DNA from: Variovorax paradoxus | Lineage (GTDB): Bacteria > Pseudomonadota > Gammaproteobacteria > Burkholderiales > Burkholderiaceae_C | Length of the DNA: 64,000 bases | Reading direction: 5' to 3' | NCBI RefSeq assembly: GCF_009755665.1 | Contig: NZ_CP046622.1 | Span: 5,335,001-5,399,000 of the forward strand | Shown here: piece after piece, positions 16,932 through 25,842 of the stretch | How positions within the stretch are numbered: the first letter of the stretch is position 1 | Layout of the letters: each line of letters opens with the position of its first letter | The notes under the pieces: model-generated | The model's database searches: none | Told to the model about the DNA's origin: nothing | Seen by the model: only the letters and a program-made list of their open reading frames with translations | Position numbers and translations under genes: made by a program

Positions 16932-17852
16932 ATGATCGACATCACTCTCGAAAATTTTCAGGCCGAACTGATCGAAGGCTCGGTCGCCACGCCGGTGCTG
17001 CTGGACATCTGGGCCGAATGGTGCGGCCCGTGCAAACAGCTCGGCCCGGTGCTCGAAAAGCTCGAAACCGAGTACGCCGGCCGCTTCACGCTGGCCAAGC
17101 TCGACGCCGACAAGGTGCCGCAGATTTCGTCGCAGCTGTCGGAGATGTTCGGCGTGCGCAGCATTCCGTTCTGCGTGATGTTCAAGGACGGCCAGCCGGT
17201 CGACGGCTTCGTGGGCGCCATTCCGGCCGACAAAATCCGCGAATTCCTGGACAAGCACGTGCCCGGCGCCGAAGAGGTCGAGGCCGCCTCCGAGGAAGCC
17301 GCGGCCCAGGAAGCGCTGGCCGAGGGTGACACCGAAGGCGCCCTCGAGCGGCTGCAGCATGCGGTGGCCACCGACCCGGCCAACGACGATGCGCGCTTCG
17401 ACTACATCAAGCTGCTGCTGCAGCAGGGCCGCATCGACGACGCCAAGGTGGCTTTTGCCCCGGTCATCGCCAAGACCACGCTGGTGCGCCGCTTCGATTC
17501 GCTGCAGCGCTGGATGGACGCCATCGATTTTGCGGCGCCGGTCTCCGGGGGCGCGCCCTCGCTCACCGATTTCGACAGCAAGATCGCAGCCGGCAAGCGC
17601 GACTTCGACGCCCGTTTTGGCCGCGCCCGCCTGCTGATGGCCGAGCAGCGCTGGACCGACGCCATGGACGAGCTGCTCGAAATATTGATGCGCGACAAGA
17701 GCTGGAACGAAGAACTCGCGCGCAAGACCTACATCGCGATCCTCGACCTCATCGAGCCGCCCAAGGTGAAGGTGGCCGACGGGCAGATTCCGCCGGACGA
17801 TCCGGTGGTGGCGACGTATCGCCGCCGGCTCAGCAGCGTGGTATTGAGTTGA
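16932..17852 (+). CDS. cnoX: Thioredoxin-fold chaperedoxin (YbbN/CnoX)
   Basis: CnoX holds unfolding proteins under oxidative stress and passes them to GroEL or DnaK. The 306-residue protein has an N-terminal thioredoxin domain with an intact WCGPC motif (Cys31, Cys34) and the cis-Pro loop [14 protein letters not shown]-like C-terminal region follows ([39 protein letters not shown]). E. coli CnoX has a non-redox SxxC motif, so the WCGPC here suggests retained reductase activity, as in the Caulobacter type. It ends in a strong hairpin terminator. Confidence 0.9.
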   Translation: MIDITLENFQAELIEGSVATPVLLDIWAEWCGPCKQLGPVLEKLETEYAGRFTLAKLDADKVPQISSQLSEMFGVRSIPFCVMFKDGQPVDGFVGAIPADKIREFLDKHVPGAEEVEAASEEAAAQEALAEGDTEGALERLQHAVATDPANDDARFDYIKLLLQQGRIDDAKVAFAPVIAKTTLVRRFDSLQRWMDAIDFAAPVSGGAPSLTDFDSKIAAGKRDFDARFGRARLLMAEQRWTDAMDELLEILMRDKSWNEELARKTYIAILDLIEPPKVKVADGQIPPDDPVVATYRRRLSSVVLS

Positions 17853-17858
17853 CCGACT

Positions 17859-17882
17859 AATTGCTCATTGCAATGAGCAATT
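17859..17882. promoter_or_regulatory. 24-bp perfect palindrome upstream of hipBA
   Basis: The half-site AATTGCTCATTG is followed immediately by its exact complement. The palindrome lies 7 bp after the cnoX stop, just before the hairpin terminator and about 100 bp before hipB. It could be the first of two tandem terminator hairpins, or an operator for the HipB-like repressor. The lack of a following long T-run favours a binding site. No second copy was seen near hipB. Confidence 0.4.
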
Positions 17883-17884
17883 TG

Positions 17885-17915
17885 AAAAAAAAGCGACTCG
17901 TGAGTCGCTTTTTTT
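17885..17915. terminator. Bidirectional intrinsic terminator after cnoX
   Basis: The stem GCGACTC/GAGTCGC (17893-17908) has a 2-base centre. It is flanked by 8 A on the left (17885-17892) and 7 T on the right (17909-17915). This is a strong rho-independent terminator that works in both directions and separates cnoX from hipBA. Confidence 0.9.
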
Positions 17916-17978
17916 GTTGGCTTGATCAGCCTTACATAGATATCATTACTACTCAAATTGAGGCCAAAGCGTACGTTA

Positions 17979-18287
17979 ATGATCCAACTTACTGAAGAAC
18001 TCGAAAAGGCCCGCAAAGCGGCTGGCCTAAGTCAGGAGGCCTTGGCCACCCAAGCCGGTCTTTCGCGCATGACCGTGCAGCGCATCGAGAGCGGCCAGAT
18101 CGATCCGCGGCTTTCCACCTTGCTTGAGATGGCACGCGTGCTGGGGCTCGAACTCATGACCGTGCCCGCCGCGCTGCGCCCGCAACTCGAGGACTTCGTG
18201 CGATCGGGCGGCCGGCTCCTTGGCCAGCCGGCGGGCGCAGGCGCGCCGCCTTCCATCGCACAGAGTTTGGCTGACGAAGGCCGGTGA
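17979..18287 (+). CDS. hipB: HipB-like antitoxin, XRE family
   Basis: This 102-residue DNA-binding antitoxin should neutralise the adjacent HipA-type kinase and repress the operon. The helix-turn-helix spans about residues 10-65 (LEKARKAAGLSQEALATQAG, RMTVQRIESGQIDPRLSTLL). The tail is basic and Gly/Pro-rich (GGRLLGQPAGAGAPP). The ATG at 17979 was chosen; an in-frame TTG at 17958 is possible but sits on the only SD-like GAGG. Its TGA overlaps the hipA GTG (GTGA), the usual toxin-antitoxin coupling. Confidence 0.85.
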   Translation: MIQLTEELEKARKAAGLSQEALATQAGLSRMTVQRIESGQIDPRLSTLLEMARVLGLELMTVPAALRPQLEDFVRSGGRLLGQPAGAGAPPSIAQSLADEGR

Positions 18288-19627
18288 GCACCCGCGCCGC
18301 GTTCAACACCGGCATCCGCTACCTGCGGATGTACCTGCATGCGCCCGGCGGCAATGCACAGGTCGCCGGCGGGCGGCGCGCCATCGGCTATCTCTCGCAG
18401 TACGGCGACATTCTTCGCGTGTCGTTCGACGAGGCCTACATCGCCGATCCGGCACGCCCCACGCTCTCGCTGGCCTACCGGGGTGCCGACGAGGCCGCGA
18501 CCCGGGCCATCCTGGCGTCGGCACGCGACGCCCGGGTGTCGCGCAGCGATGGCCATTGGCCGAGCTATTTCCAGAACCTCCTGCCCGAAGGCCACAACCG
18601 TGAGCGCCTGGCCTTGCAGCGCGGCTGCAGCGCGGACGACGAATTCGAGCTCCTGGCCGCCGCCGGCCACGACCTGATGGGCGCGCTCGAGGTCGAGCCC
18701 GTGCCCACGGCAGAAGGCATTCCCGACACGGTCCGGCACTGGCACACCGCGCTCGGGCTCGACGTGCTCGAACCCGGTTTCGTCGAACTGCCGGTGGAAG
18801 ACGCAGCCGCCATTCCAGGCGTGGTGACCAAGTTCTCTGCCGTGCAGGACGGCCGGCGCTACGTGGTGCGGCGGCACGGTGCGGCCGGCTCATTCATCCT
18901 CAAGCTGCCGACCACGCGCCACCCCGACCTGGTGGCCAACGAGTACACCGGCTATCGCCTGTGCGGCGCGCTTGGCCTCGATTGCGCCGAGGCCAGCGTG
19001 ATCGAGCGCACCGAAGCCGACTTGCCCGAGCAAGTGCCGTTCGGACAGATTCTTGCCGTGCGCCGCTTCGACCGCACGGCCGACGGCGGCCGCATCCACA
19101 TGGAGGAGTTCGCGCAGGTGCTGCAGTACGAGCCGCGCCAGAAATACGGCCGCGGCCTCAACGTCGACTGGCCCGCCATGCTGCGCGTGCTGGACCGGCT
19201 GTCGCCCAACCCGGTGGTCGACGTGCGTGAATGCGTGCGGCGCATCGTCGCTTTCATCCTGCTCGGCAACAGCGACGCCCACCTGAAGAACTGGGCATTG
19301 CGCTACCCCGACGGCGTGGCGCCGGTGCTGGCGCCGCTCTACGACCCGGTGTGCGTGGCGGCGTTCTTCGAAGACGTGCCGGCGGTCGACTACGCCGTCA
19401 ATCGCGCCATCGACGCGCGCCTGCGCGCCTTCGACTGGCCCGCGCTGGAAGCACTGCTGCGTACGGCCGGGCTGCTGCGCCCATCGCGGCTCATGGCCAT
19501 CGCGCGCGAAACCGTGCGCCAAGCCCGGGCCGAATGGCCCGCGCTCCTTGACGACCCGGCCACGCCGGCCAGCGTGCGTGCCTGCGTTCGCGCCCGTCTG
19601 GCAGGCGGTACGGCATTGGCCAGCTAG
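18284..19627 (+). CDS. hipA: HipA-type serine/threonine kinase toxin
   Basis: E. coli HipA phosphorylates glutamyl-tRNA synthetase and induces persistence; the target here is unknown. The 447-residue protein has an N-terminal HipA domain (about 15-115, with the SYFQNLLPEG motif) and a kinase domain. The ATP loop is KFSAVQDGRRY, and ILAVRRFDR follows. The catalytic loop LLGNSDAHLKNWA (Asp331, Asn336) is followed 23 residues later by the metal-binding Asp354 in YDPV, the same spacing as E. coli Asp309/Asp332. All key residues are intact, so an active toxin is expected. GTG start. Confidence 0.88.
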   Translation: MSTRAAFNTGIRYLRMYLHAPGGNAQVAGGRRAIGYLSQYGDILRVSFDEAYIADPARPTLSLAYRGADEAATRAILASARDARVSRSDGHWPSYFQNLLPEGHNRERLALQRGCSADDEFELLAAAGHDLMGALEVEPVPTAEGIPDTVRHWHTALGLDVLEPGFVELPVEDAAAIPGVVTKFSAVQDGRRYVVRRHGAAGSFILKLPTTRHPDLVANEYTGYRLCGALGLDCAEASVIERTEADLPEQVPFGQILAVRRFDRTADGGRIHMEEFAQVLQYEPRQKYGRGLNVDWPAMLRVLDRLSPNPVVDVRECVRRIVAFILLGNSDAHLKNWALRYPDGVAPVLAPLYDPVCVAAFFEDVPAVDYAVNRAIDARLRAFDWPALEALLRTAGLLRPSRLMAIARETVRQARAEWPALLDDPATPASVRACVRARLAGGTALAS

Positions 19628-19692
19628 GCCGGCGTCGAATACGATTGCGGGCGATTCAACTTGTTGCAATTGAGAAGAAGGAAAAACCGGCC

Positions 19693-20145
19693 ATGCGTTT
19701 CCTCGCCCGCCATCGCGCCCGCCTCGCGCTTCCCGTTTTTGCGGCCGTCATCCTCGGGGCCGTGCTCTCCGGTTGCGGCAGCGGCATCAGCCTGGACGAG
19801 CCGATCGAGGGGCCGGTGTGGCGCCTCGCGCAGCTGGGCAACGAGCCCGTGGCGCCCGGCGGCGACGCGCAAATCCAGTTCGACCGCAGCAGTGGCCGCG
19901 TCAGCGGATCGGGCGGCTGCAACCGTGTGTCGGGGTCGTTCACGCGCAGCGGCAGCGCGCTGCGCATCGGCCAATTGGCCTCTACCCGCATGGCCTGCGC
20001 GGACCCGGTGCGCGGCGCCAACGAAGCGCAGTTCATCTCGGCGCTGCAGACCACCGCCACCTATCGGCTGGCCGGCCCGGGACGGCTTGCGCTGCTCGAC
20101 GCGAGCGGGCGGACGGTGGCGACGCTGAACTCGACGAGCCGCTGA
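19693..20145 (+). CDS. META-domain lipoprotein (HslJ-like)
   Basis: This is a 150-residue lipoprotein with lipobox LSGC (Cys28) and a META/DUF306 domain: GPVWRLAQLGNEPV at the start, GRVSGSGGCNRVSGSF in the middle and LASTRMAC before the C-terminal helix. Related HslJ proteins are linked to heat and novobiocin tolerance, but the mechanism is unknown. An AAGGA ribosome site precedes the ATG. It is 65 bp after hipA and may be expressed separately. Confidence 0.85.
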   Translation: MRFLARHRARLALPVFAAVILGAVLSGCGSGISLDEPIEGPVWRLAQLGNEPVAPGGDAQIQFDRSSGRVSGSGGCNRVSGSFTRSGSALRIGQLASTRMACADPVRGANEAQFISALQTTATYRLAGPGRLALLDASGRTVATLNSTSR

Positions 20146-20164
20146 GGCCGCCCTCGAGAGGCCA

Positions 20165-20262
20165 ATGCGGCCGCCGCCGGGCCGCCCCAAGGCGGGCCGC
20201 GCCTCCCCCTCGGGGGGTGGCGAATTACACGCAGCGAAGCGAAGTGAAAAGCCGAGGGGCCA
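20165..20262. repeat. GC-rich dispersed intergenic repeat, copy B
   Basis: This element fills the convergent gap between the META lipoprotein gene and purC. It carries GCCGGGCCGC at 20176-20185, a C-run/G-run dyad (CCCCCTCGGGGGG) and CAGCGAAGCGAAGTG. This is the same block order as the copy at 3715-3801. It may serve as the shared transcript end for both genes. Confidence 0.55.
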
Positions 20263-20268
20263 ACTACT

Positions 20269-21174
20269 TCAGCCGGTGAGGCGTTCCAGCGCCTCGCGGT
20301 ACTTGGCCGCGGTCTTCTCGATCACTTCGGCCGGCAGGCGCGGCGCCGGCGGCGTCTTGTCCCAGGGCTTGCCGTTGATCTTGGTGGCTTCGAGCCAGTC
20401 GCGCACGAACTGCTTGTCGTAGCTCGGCGGATTGGCGCCGGCGGCCAGCGCGGCCTGGTAGCCCTCCACCGGCCAGTAACGCGAACTGTCGGGCGTGAGC
20501 ACTTCGTCCATCAGCACCAGCGTGCCGGCCTCGTCCAGGCCAAACTCGAACTTGGTGTCGGCAATGATCATTCCCTTGGTGAGAGCGATCTGCGCGGCGG
20601 TCTCGTAGATCTCCAGGCTGGTCTCGCGAATCTGCTGCGCCAGCTTGGGGCCGACGATCTCGACCACGCGGTCATAGCTGATGTTCTCGTCGTGCTCGCC
20701 GGCGGCCGCCTTGGCGGCGGGCGTGAAGATCGGGCGCGGCAGCTTGCTCGCGTTGGTGAGCCCTTCGGGCAGCGGCACGCCGCACACGGAGCGGCTTTCC
20801 TGGTATTCCTTCCAGCCGCTGCCGGCCAGGTAGCCGCGCACAACGGCCTCGACCGGAATCGGCGTCAGGCGCTTGACCAGCATCGAACGGCCGGTGACCT
20901 GCGCCACTTCTTCGGCGGTGACCACGCTCTCGGGAGCTTCGCCGGTCAGGTGGTTGGGGCACAGCTGGCCGAGCCGGTCGAACCACCACAGCGCCATTTG
21001 CGTGAGGATTTCGCCCTTGCCGGGAATCGGCTCGCCCATGATCACGTCGAAGGCGCTGAGCCGGTCGCTCGCGACCATCAGGATGCGGTCTTCGCCGACG
21101 GCGTAGTTGTCGCGCACCTTGCCGCGCGCAAGCAGGGGCAGGCTCTGGATGGAGGAGGTGTGGACGGTGGTCAT
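20269..21174 (-). CDS. purC: Phosphoribosylaminoimidazole-succinocarboxamide synthase
   Basis: PurC joins CAIR and aspartate with ATP to give SAICAR in purine synthesis. The 301-residue protein has [48 protein letters not shown] and [20 protein letters not shown], and matches the long (about 300-residue) PurC form. It follows fba on the same strand, with a terminator between them. In many Burkholderiales purC sits directly before purE; here 3.4 kb of other genes separates them. Confidence 0.96.
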   Translation of the reverse strand: MTTVHTSSIQSLPLLARGKVRDNYAVGEDRILMVASDRLSAFDVIMGEPIPGKGEILTQMALWWFDRLGQLCPNHLTGEAPESVVTAEEVAQVTGRSMLVKRLTPIPVEAVVRGYLAGSGWKEYQESRSVCGVPLPEGLTNASKLPRPIFTPAAKAAAGEHDENISYDRVVEIVGPKLAQQIRETSLEIYETAAQIALTKGMIIADTKFEFGLDEAGTLVLMDEVLTPDSSRYWPVEGYQAALAAGANPPSYDKQFVRDWLEATKINGKPWDKTPPAPRLPAEVIEKTAAKYREALERLTG

Positions 21175-21226
21175 GAGGCGATGCTGTGCGGAAACGGGTG
21201 ACGGGAAAAACGGATTGTGCGCGCAG

Positions 21227-21250
21227 AAAAAAGCCACCGCGAACGGTGGC
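21227..21250 (-). terminator. Intrinsic terminator of fba
   Basis: On the minus strand the stem GCCACCG/CGGTGGC has a tight 4-base TTCG loop and is followed by six T (A-run at 21227-21232 on the plus strand). It lies 28 bp after the fba stop and before purC, so purC probably has its own promoter. Confidence 0.9.
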
Positions 21251-21277
21251 CTGCGAATCGCGGAAAAAGTTTCTTCT

Positions 21278-22342
21278 TCAGACCACTTCTTGCGCGAGCT
21301 CGCCCTTGGCGTACTTGGCTGCGACCACCTGCAGCGTCTCGCCCTTGATCTTGGCACCCTGGCCTTCGCAGCCGAACTCGATGTAGCGCTGCTTGCAGAT
21401 CTGCTTGGCGGCTTCGCGCGCGGGCTTGAGCCATTCGCGGGCGTCGAACTTCTCGGGGTTCTCGGCCAGGAACTTGCGCACCGCGCCGGTCATGGCAAGG
21501 CGGATGTCGGTGTCGATGTTGATCTTGCGCACGCCGTACTTGATGGCTTCCTGAATTTCCTCGACCGGCACGCCGTAGGTTTCCTTCATGTTGCCGCCGT
21601 ACTTGCGGATGATTTCTAGCAGGTCCTGCGGCACCGATGACGAGCCGTGCATCACCAGGTGGGTGTTGGGCAGGCGGGCGTGGATTTCCTTCACGCGCGA
21701 AATCGACAGGATGTCGCCCGTGGGCTTGCGGGTGAACTTGTAGGCGCCGTGGCTGGTGCCGATGGCAATGGCCAGCGCGTCGAGTTGCGTGGCCTTCACG
21801 AACTGGGCGGCTTCCTCGGGGTCGGTGAGCAGTGCGGAATGGTCGAGCACGCCTTCGGCGCCAATGCCGTCTTCTTCACCGGCCATGCCGGTTTCGAGCG
21901 AGCCCAGGCAGCCCAGTTCGCCTTCGACCGTAACGCCGACCTTGTGCGCCAGCTGCACGACCTTGCGCGTCACGTCCACGTTGTATTCGAAGGAGGCCGG
22001 CGTCTTGCCGTCTTCGTGCAGCGAGCCATCCATCATCACCGAGGAAAAGCCGAGGTCGATGGCGCCCTGGCAGATAGCCGGGCTCTGGCCGTGGTCCTGG
22101 TGCATCACCAGCGGAATGTTCGGGTACTGCTCGATAGCGGCCTGGATCAGGTGCTTGATGAAGGCTTCGCCGGCATATTTGCGGGCACCGGCGCTGGCTT
22201 GCAGGATGACGGGCGCGCCGGTTTCCTTGGCCGCCTCCATCACGGCCTGGACCTGTTCAAGGTTGTTGACGTTGAAGGCCGGAATGCCGTAGCCGTTGGC
22301 GGCTGCGTGATCCAGCAGTTCGCGCATCGAGACGAGTGCCAT
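21278..22342 (-). CDS. fba: Fructose-1,6-bisphosphate aldolase, class II
   Basis: This zinc-dependent aldolase interconverts fructose bisphosphate with DHAP and glyceraldehyde-3-phosphate in glycolysis, gluconeogenesis and the Calvin cycle. The 354-residue protein has the zinc ligand segment [42 protein letters not shown] and [15 protein letters not shown]. These fit the class IIB-type proteobacterial enzyme. It is monocistronic, ending in a strong hairpin, and lies on the same strand as pyk and pgk upstream. Confidence 0.96.
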   Translation of the reverse strand: MALVSMRELLDHAAANGYGIPAFNVNNLEQVQAVMEAAKETGAPVILQASAGARKYAGEAFIKHLIQAAIEQYPNIPLVMHQDHGQSPAICQGAIDLGFSSVMMDGSLHEDGKTPASFEYNVDVTRKVVQLAHKVGVTVEGELGCLGSLETGMAGEEDGIGAEGVLDHSALLTDPEEAAQFVKATQLDALAIAIGTSHGAYKFTRKPTGDILSISRVKEIHARLPNTHLVMHGSSSVPQDLLEIIRKYGGNMKETYGVPVEEIQEAIKYGVRKINIDTDIRLAMTGAVRKFLAENPEKFDAREWLKPAREAAKQICKQRYIEFGCEGQGAKIKGETLQVVAAKYAKGELAQEVV

Positions 22343-22477
22343 GGAAAATACCTCGCGGAAATAGGGGAAAAAGAAGGCGGAAAGACAGGAGAAAACTGCC
22401 GCAATTCTATCGAGCCCCCTTGTGGGACGGCACTGACAGGTACCTCAGGGGAACGGGTCGGGCCGTTGCGGGCGCCC

Positions 22478-22987
22478 CTAGATCGGCAATTGCGTGGTCG
22501 ACAGCACCTGCTTGAGCACCACGAAAGTCCGGATCTGCCGCACGCCCGGCAGATACAGCAGCTGCTCGGCATGCAGCCGGTTGAAGCTGTCGTTGTCGCG
22601 CGTGCGCACGAGCATGAAGTAGTCGAACTCGCCCGTGACCACGTGGCATTCGAGGCAGCCCGACACCTTTTGCGCGGCCTTTTCGAAGTCGGCGAAGGAG
22701 TCGGGCGTGGAGCGGTCGAGCACCACGCCGATCATGACGAGCATGCCGAGCTCGAGCGCGTCGGCATCGAGCAGCGCCACGATGCCCTTGATGAGCCCCG
22801 CGGCCTTGAGCCGCTCCACGCGGCGCAGGCAGGCCGGCGCGCTGAGGTTGACCTTGGCGGCCAGCGCCACGTTCGACACCGAGGCATCGCGCTGCAGGGC
22901 GCGAAGAATGGCGCGATCGGTGCGGTCGAGCTCTGCTGCAGGCTCGGCCGCACGTGCCGGGGTGGCACGCAACTTTGTTGTGCTCAT
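22478..22987 (-). CDS. acdR: Lrp/AsnC-family regulator of ACC deaminase
   Basis: This is a 169-residue regulator with the AsnC helix-turn-helix (LDRTDRAILRALQRDASVSN, then SAPACLRRVERLKAAGLIKG) and a C-terminal RAM ligand domain (CHVVTGEFDYFMLVRTRDN). In Pseudomonas sp. UW4 and related bacteria, AcdR divergent from acdS activates ACC deaminase in response to ACC. The same arrangement is seen here, with a 135-bp gap. The gene name rests on this context and on family membership. Confidence 0.88.
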   Translation of the reverse strand: MSTTKLRATPARAAEPAAELDRTDRAILRALQRDASVSNVALAAKVNLSAPACLRRVERLKAAGLIKGIVALLDADALELGMLVMIGVVLDRSTPDSFADFEKAAQKVSGCLECHVVTGEFDYFMLVRTRDNDSFNRLHAEQLLYLPGVRQIRTFVVLKQVLSTTQLPI

Positions 22988-23122
22988 CTTTGTCCTGGCG
23001 ATTCAAAAATCTCTGATTCCCTGATCTTGTCTTTTTTTGCGCCGCAATTCCACCGAAGTTTGTAAGCACCTTTCGTGGGCTTCTTCCTACCATCGATGTC
23101 ACCCCTTTCTGGAGCAGCATCG

Positions 23123-24139
23123 ATGAACCTCAAGAAATTTCCCCGTTACGCACTCACCTTCGGCCCCACGCCGATCCACCCGCTCAAGCGCCTCGGCGCC
23201 CATCTGGGCGGCGAGGTCGAGCTCTACGCCAAGCGCGAGGACTGCAACAGCGGCCTGGCCTTCGGCGGCAACAAGACGCGCAAGCTCGAGTACCTGATTC
23301 CCGAGGCGCTCGAAGGCGGCTACGACACGCTGGTGTCGATCGGCGGCATCCAATCGAACCAGACACGGCAAGTGGCCGCGGTGGCCGCGCACCTGGGCCT
23401 GAAGTGCGTGCTGGTGCAGGAGAACTGGGTCAACTATTCCGACGCGGTGTACGACCGGGTCGGCAACATCGAGATGTCACGCATCATGGGTGCCGACGTG
23501 CGGCTCGACGCCGCGGGCTTCGACATCGGCATTCGCAAGAGCTGGGAAGAGGCCATGAACGACGTCCGCAAGGGCGGCGGCAAGCCTTTTCCCATTCCAG
23601 CCGGGTGCTCGGAGCATCCGCGCGGCGGCCTGGGATTCGTGGGCTTCGCTGAAGAAGTGCGACAGCAGGAAGCCGAGCTGGGTTTCAAGTTCGACTACAT
23701 CGTGACCTGCTCGGTCACGGGCAGCACGCAGGCCGGCATGGTGGTGGGCTTTGCAGCCGACGGTCGCGCCGACCGCGTGATCGGCATCGACGCCTCGGCC
23801 AAGCCGCAGCAGACCTTCGAGCAGATCGTGCGCATTGCCAAGGGCACGGCCGAATTGGTCGAACTGGGCCGCGACATCACCGACAAGGACGTGGTGCTCG
23901 ACCGCCGCTTCGGCGGCCCCGAATACGGGTTGCCCAACGAAGGCACGCTGGAAGCGATCCGCCTCTGCGCGCGGCTCGAAGGCATGCTGACCGACCCTGT
24001 GTACGAGGGCAAATCGATGCATGGAATGATCGAGAAGGTGCGGCTGGGCGAATTCCCGGCGGGTTCGAAGGTGCTGTACGCGCACCTGGGCGGCGTGCCT
24101 GCGCTGAACGCTTACAGCTTCCTGTTCAGGAACGGCTGA
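23123..24139 (+). CDS. acdS: 1-aminocyclopropane-1-carboxylate (ACC) deaminase
   Basis: This PLP enzyme splits ACC, the precursor of plant ethylene, to 2-oxobutyrate and ammonia; in rhizosphere bacteria it lowers plant ethylene. The product is 338 residues, exactly the family length. Lys51 (GGNKTRK) binds PLP and Ser78 (GGIQSNQ) is the nucleophile. Tyr294, Glu295 (VYEGKSM) and Leu322 (YAHLGG) are present; Glu295/Leu322 separate true ACC deaminases from the related D-cysteine desulfhydrases. It is divergent from acdR, its likely regulator. Confidence 0.96.
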   Translation: MNLKKFPRYALTFGPTPIHPLKRLGAHLGGEVELYAKREDCNSGLAFGGNKTRKLEYLIPEALEGGYDTLVSIGGIQSNQTRQVAAVAAHLGLKCVLVQENWVNYSDAVYDRVGNIEMSRIMGADVRLDAAGFDIGIRKSWEEAMNDVRKGGGKPFPIPAGCSEHPRGGLGFVGFAEEVRQQEAELGFKFDYIVTCSVTGSTQAGMVVGFAADGRADRVIGIDASAKPQQTFEQIVRIAKGTAELVELGRDITDKDVVLDRRFGGPEYGLPNEGTLEAIRLCARLEGMLTDPVYEGKSMHGMIEKVRLGEFPAGSKVLYAHLGGVPALNAYSFLFRNG

Positions 24140-24213
24140 GCAACCTCCGTTCGCGCGGCAAATCTCGCTCAGGTAGGCACCCACTCAGCCCCTCGACGAT
24201 TTGCCTCGATCGG

Positions 24214-24753
24214 TCATCGCGGTTTGACGCGCAGATACTCCCCATGAGGCTTGGCAGACTTGTCCGCCCTGACACACAGGTGTCCGTCGCACAGCGTGAC
24301 ATCGGCCTCGTTGTAGGCCTTGAGCAATGCGGCAGAAATCTGGTTCTTCGAGATTTCGTCGTAGTAGTGACTCGACAACCAAGCACCGCCCGCCAGCATC
24401 AACACCAGGCTGCCCAGCGTGATGCCTGCAACCTTCCAGATCAGGTGGCGGTGCAACGTCTCGGCACGTCGTAGCTGCGCGCTCAAGGCAAGAGAAGACT
24501 GCTGGATTTGTTCGCCTGCTTCGCGCAGGCGCCGTTCATAGTCTGAAACCGGCCGCTCGATCCCGCCGCGAACATCTGCAAGCACCGCCGCTGGCAGCCG
24601 GCCCAGCTGCTCGTTGGCGGCTTGGCGCACCACGGCCGGCACCTGTTGGGAAAGCTTCAGCAATTCCGCGCCGGATTGCTCGCATCGGCGCTCGAACTTT
24701 TCAACCAGTGCGCTCATCTTGCTGGCCAACGCCAGCATGGTTTGATCGTTCAC
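24214..24753 (-). CDS. Single-helix membrane protein, third gene of putative effector cassette
   Basis: This 179-residue protein has a long helical, coiled-coil-prone N-terminus (residues 1-100, rich in Glu/Gln/Arg), one transmembrane helix (about 105-126), and a short tail with two Cys (VTLCDGHLCV) and a basic end. From memory it resembles proteins called relaxation protein beside effector genes in Xanthomonadales; this could not be checked. The start is a GTG with GAGG 9 nt upstream. It follows the metallopeptidase gene by 36 bp on the same strand. Function unknown. Confidence 0.6.
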   Translation of the reverse strand: MNDQTMLALASKMSALVEKFERRCEQSGAELLKLSQQVPAVVRQAANEQLGRLPAAVLADVRGGIERPVSDYERRLREAGEQIQQSSLALSAQLRRAETLHRHLIWKVAGITLGSLVLMLAGGAWLSSHYYDEISKNQISAALLKAYNEADVTLCDGHLCVRADKSAKPHGEYLRVKPR

Positions 24754-24789
24754 TCTTATTTGCCTCGCCTGTTCCGCGCGTGGATGGGT

Positions 24790-25827
24790 TCAATGGCGCA
24801 TAACCATCGCTGGCGCATTCATTGCAGGCTGCTGCTGCGATTGCGCCTGTTGCTGCGCAGCCCATTGCTCCTGGCGATTCACCTCCGCGATGCCCTCTGC
24901 GATCACCTCTCGGCCCGGCGGCAGGTCCGCCAACGTCTGTTGCATTCTTCTGAAGGTGGCGTGATCGGCGCTCAGCATGCGGTCCAGAAATGCGGACAGG
25001 TCGTCGGTGGGTGAGGGCTCCTTGGATGGCGTCTGCGGCGTGCGTTGCGCTTCGCCTATTGCTCCTGCAGGCGCGGCGCCAGGCAGCATGCGACTCGCCT
25101 CGACTTCACAGAATTGGCCGTAGGTTTGCCTGGTGTTCGATGTGACGTTGCCCCTGTTGTTCTGAGCCAGTTCAAAGACGGCCGCCTCCATGACCTGGGT
25201 AACGCTCATGTGGCCGGGTTCTTCCCGGGCCGCATCGGCAATGCGCCTGGCAATCAGATGGTCATGGCCTTCGCCGCGGCTGCCGTGCACCCCTTCACCG
25301 CGCCAGCGGGATTCCAATTGAACTTCCTGTTCCGTAAGGGGCCGTTGCTCGAGCTCGGCGGCCAAGCGATTGGTTTCCACGATCTCATCGCGCACTTTGA
25401 CTTCGTTGTAGTGGGCGTAGCCTTCGGTCAGGTGGCAGGCGCTCTCGTAAGCGGCCTTGTCTTTTCCCGTCAGGGCGTTGGCGCGCGCGGTCGCGACGGC
25501 GGCATTGGGTTCTTCGACGCGGAAGTGCCCGAGTTCGTGGGCCAGGATGCTGACTGTGCCTTCGGGGGTGCTGAAGCGGTTGGAGGCAATGTGGAGATAG
25601 CCTGGGATGTCCTTGCTCATCGGCGTGCTGTACTCGCCCGCATCGGTCTTGGGATTGACCTTCGCAGCGACGGTGTAGTCACTGGCTGCGTAAGCGCGCA
25701 TGTCGGCCTTGAGGCCTTCCGACCTGTTGATCATCGCGAGTGCATCGGGCGAAATGTTGTAAGCCTTGAATTTGTTCGTTTTATCGGCCAACCACTCTGC
25801 TGTGATGGCTGTGGTAAACCTACTCAT
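24790..25827 (-). CDS. Putative secreted zinc metallopeptidase effector with Gln-rich tail
   Basis: This is a 345-residue protein without a signal peptide. The zincin motif HELGH (His97, Glu98, His101) and a downstream GYAHYNEVKVRDE segment with candidate third-ligand Glu give an M-class peptidase core in residues 1-160. After a Pro/Thr-rich hinge comes a C-terminal module (DDLSAFLDRMLSADHATFRR, then LPPGREVIAEG) ending in a Gln-rich tail (QQQAQSQQQ). Tails of this kind occur on effectors of bacteria-killing type IV secretion systems, but the match here is only suggestive. The upstream lipoprotein would be the immunity protein. An ordinary cytosolic peptidase is the alternative. Confidence 0.55.
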   Translation of the reverse strand: MSRFTTAITAEWLADKTNKFKAYNISPDALAMINRSEGLKADMRAYAASDYTVAAKVNPKTDAGEYSTPMSKDIPGYLHIASNRFSTPEGTVSILAHELGHFRVEEPNAAVATARANALTGKDKAAYESACHLTEGYAHYNEVKVRDEIVETNRLAAELEQRPLTEQEVQLESRWRGEGVHGSRGEGHDHLIARRIADAAREEPGHMSVTQVMEAAVFELAQNNRGNVTSNTRQTYGQFCEVEASRMLPGAAPAGAIGEAQRTPQTPSKEPSPTDDLSAFLDRMLSADHATFRRMQQTLADLPPGREVIAEGIAEVNRQEQWAAQQQAQSQQQPAMNAPAMVMRH

Positions 25828-25842
25828 TTCTTGCTTTCCCCT

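Noticed and set aside
17958..17978. A TTG start for hipB upstream of the chosen ATG
   Set aside because: The TTG overlaps the only SD-like bases; the added residues do not match antitoxin N-termini. It remains possible.
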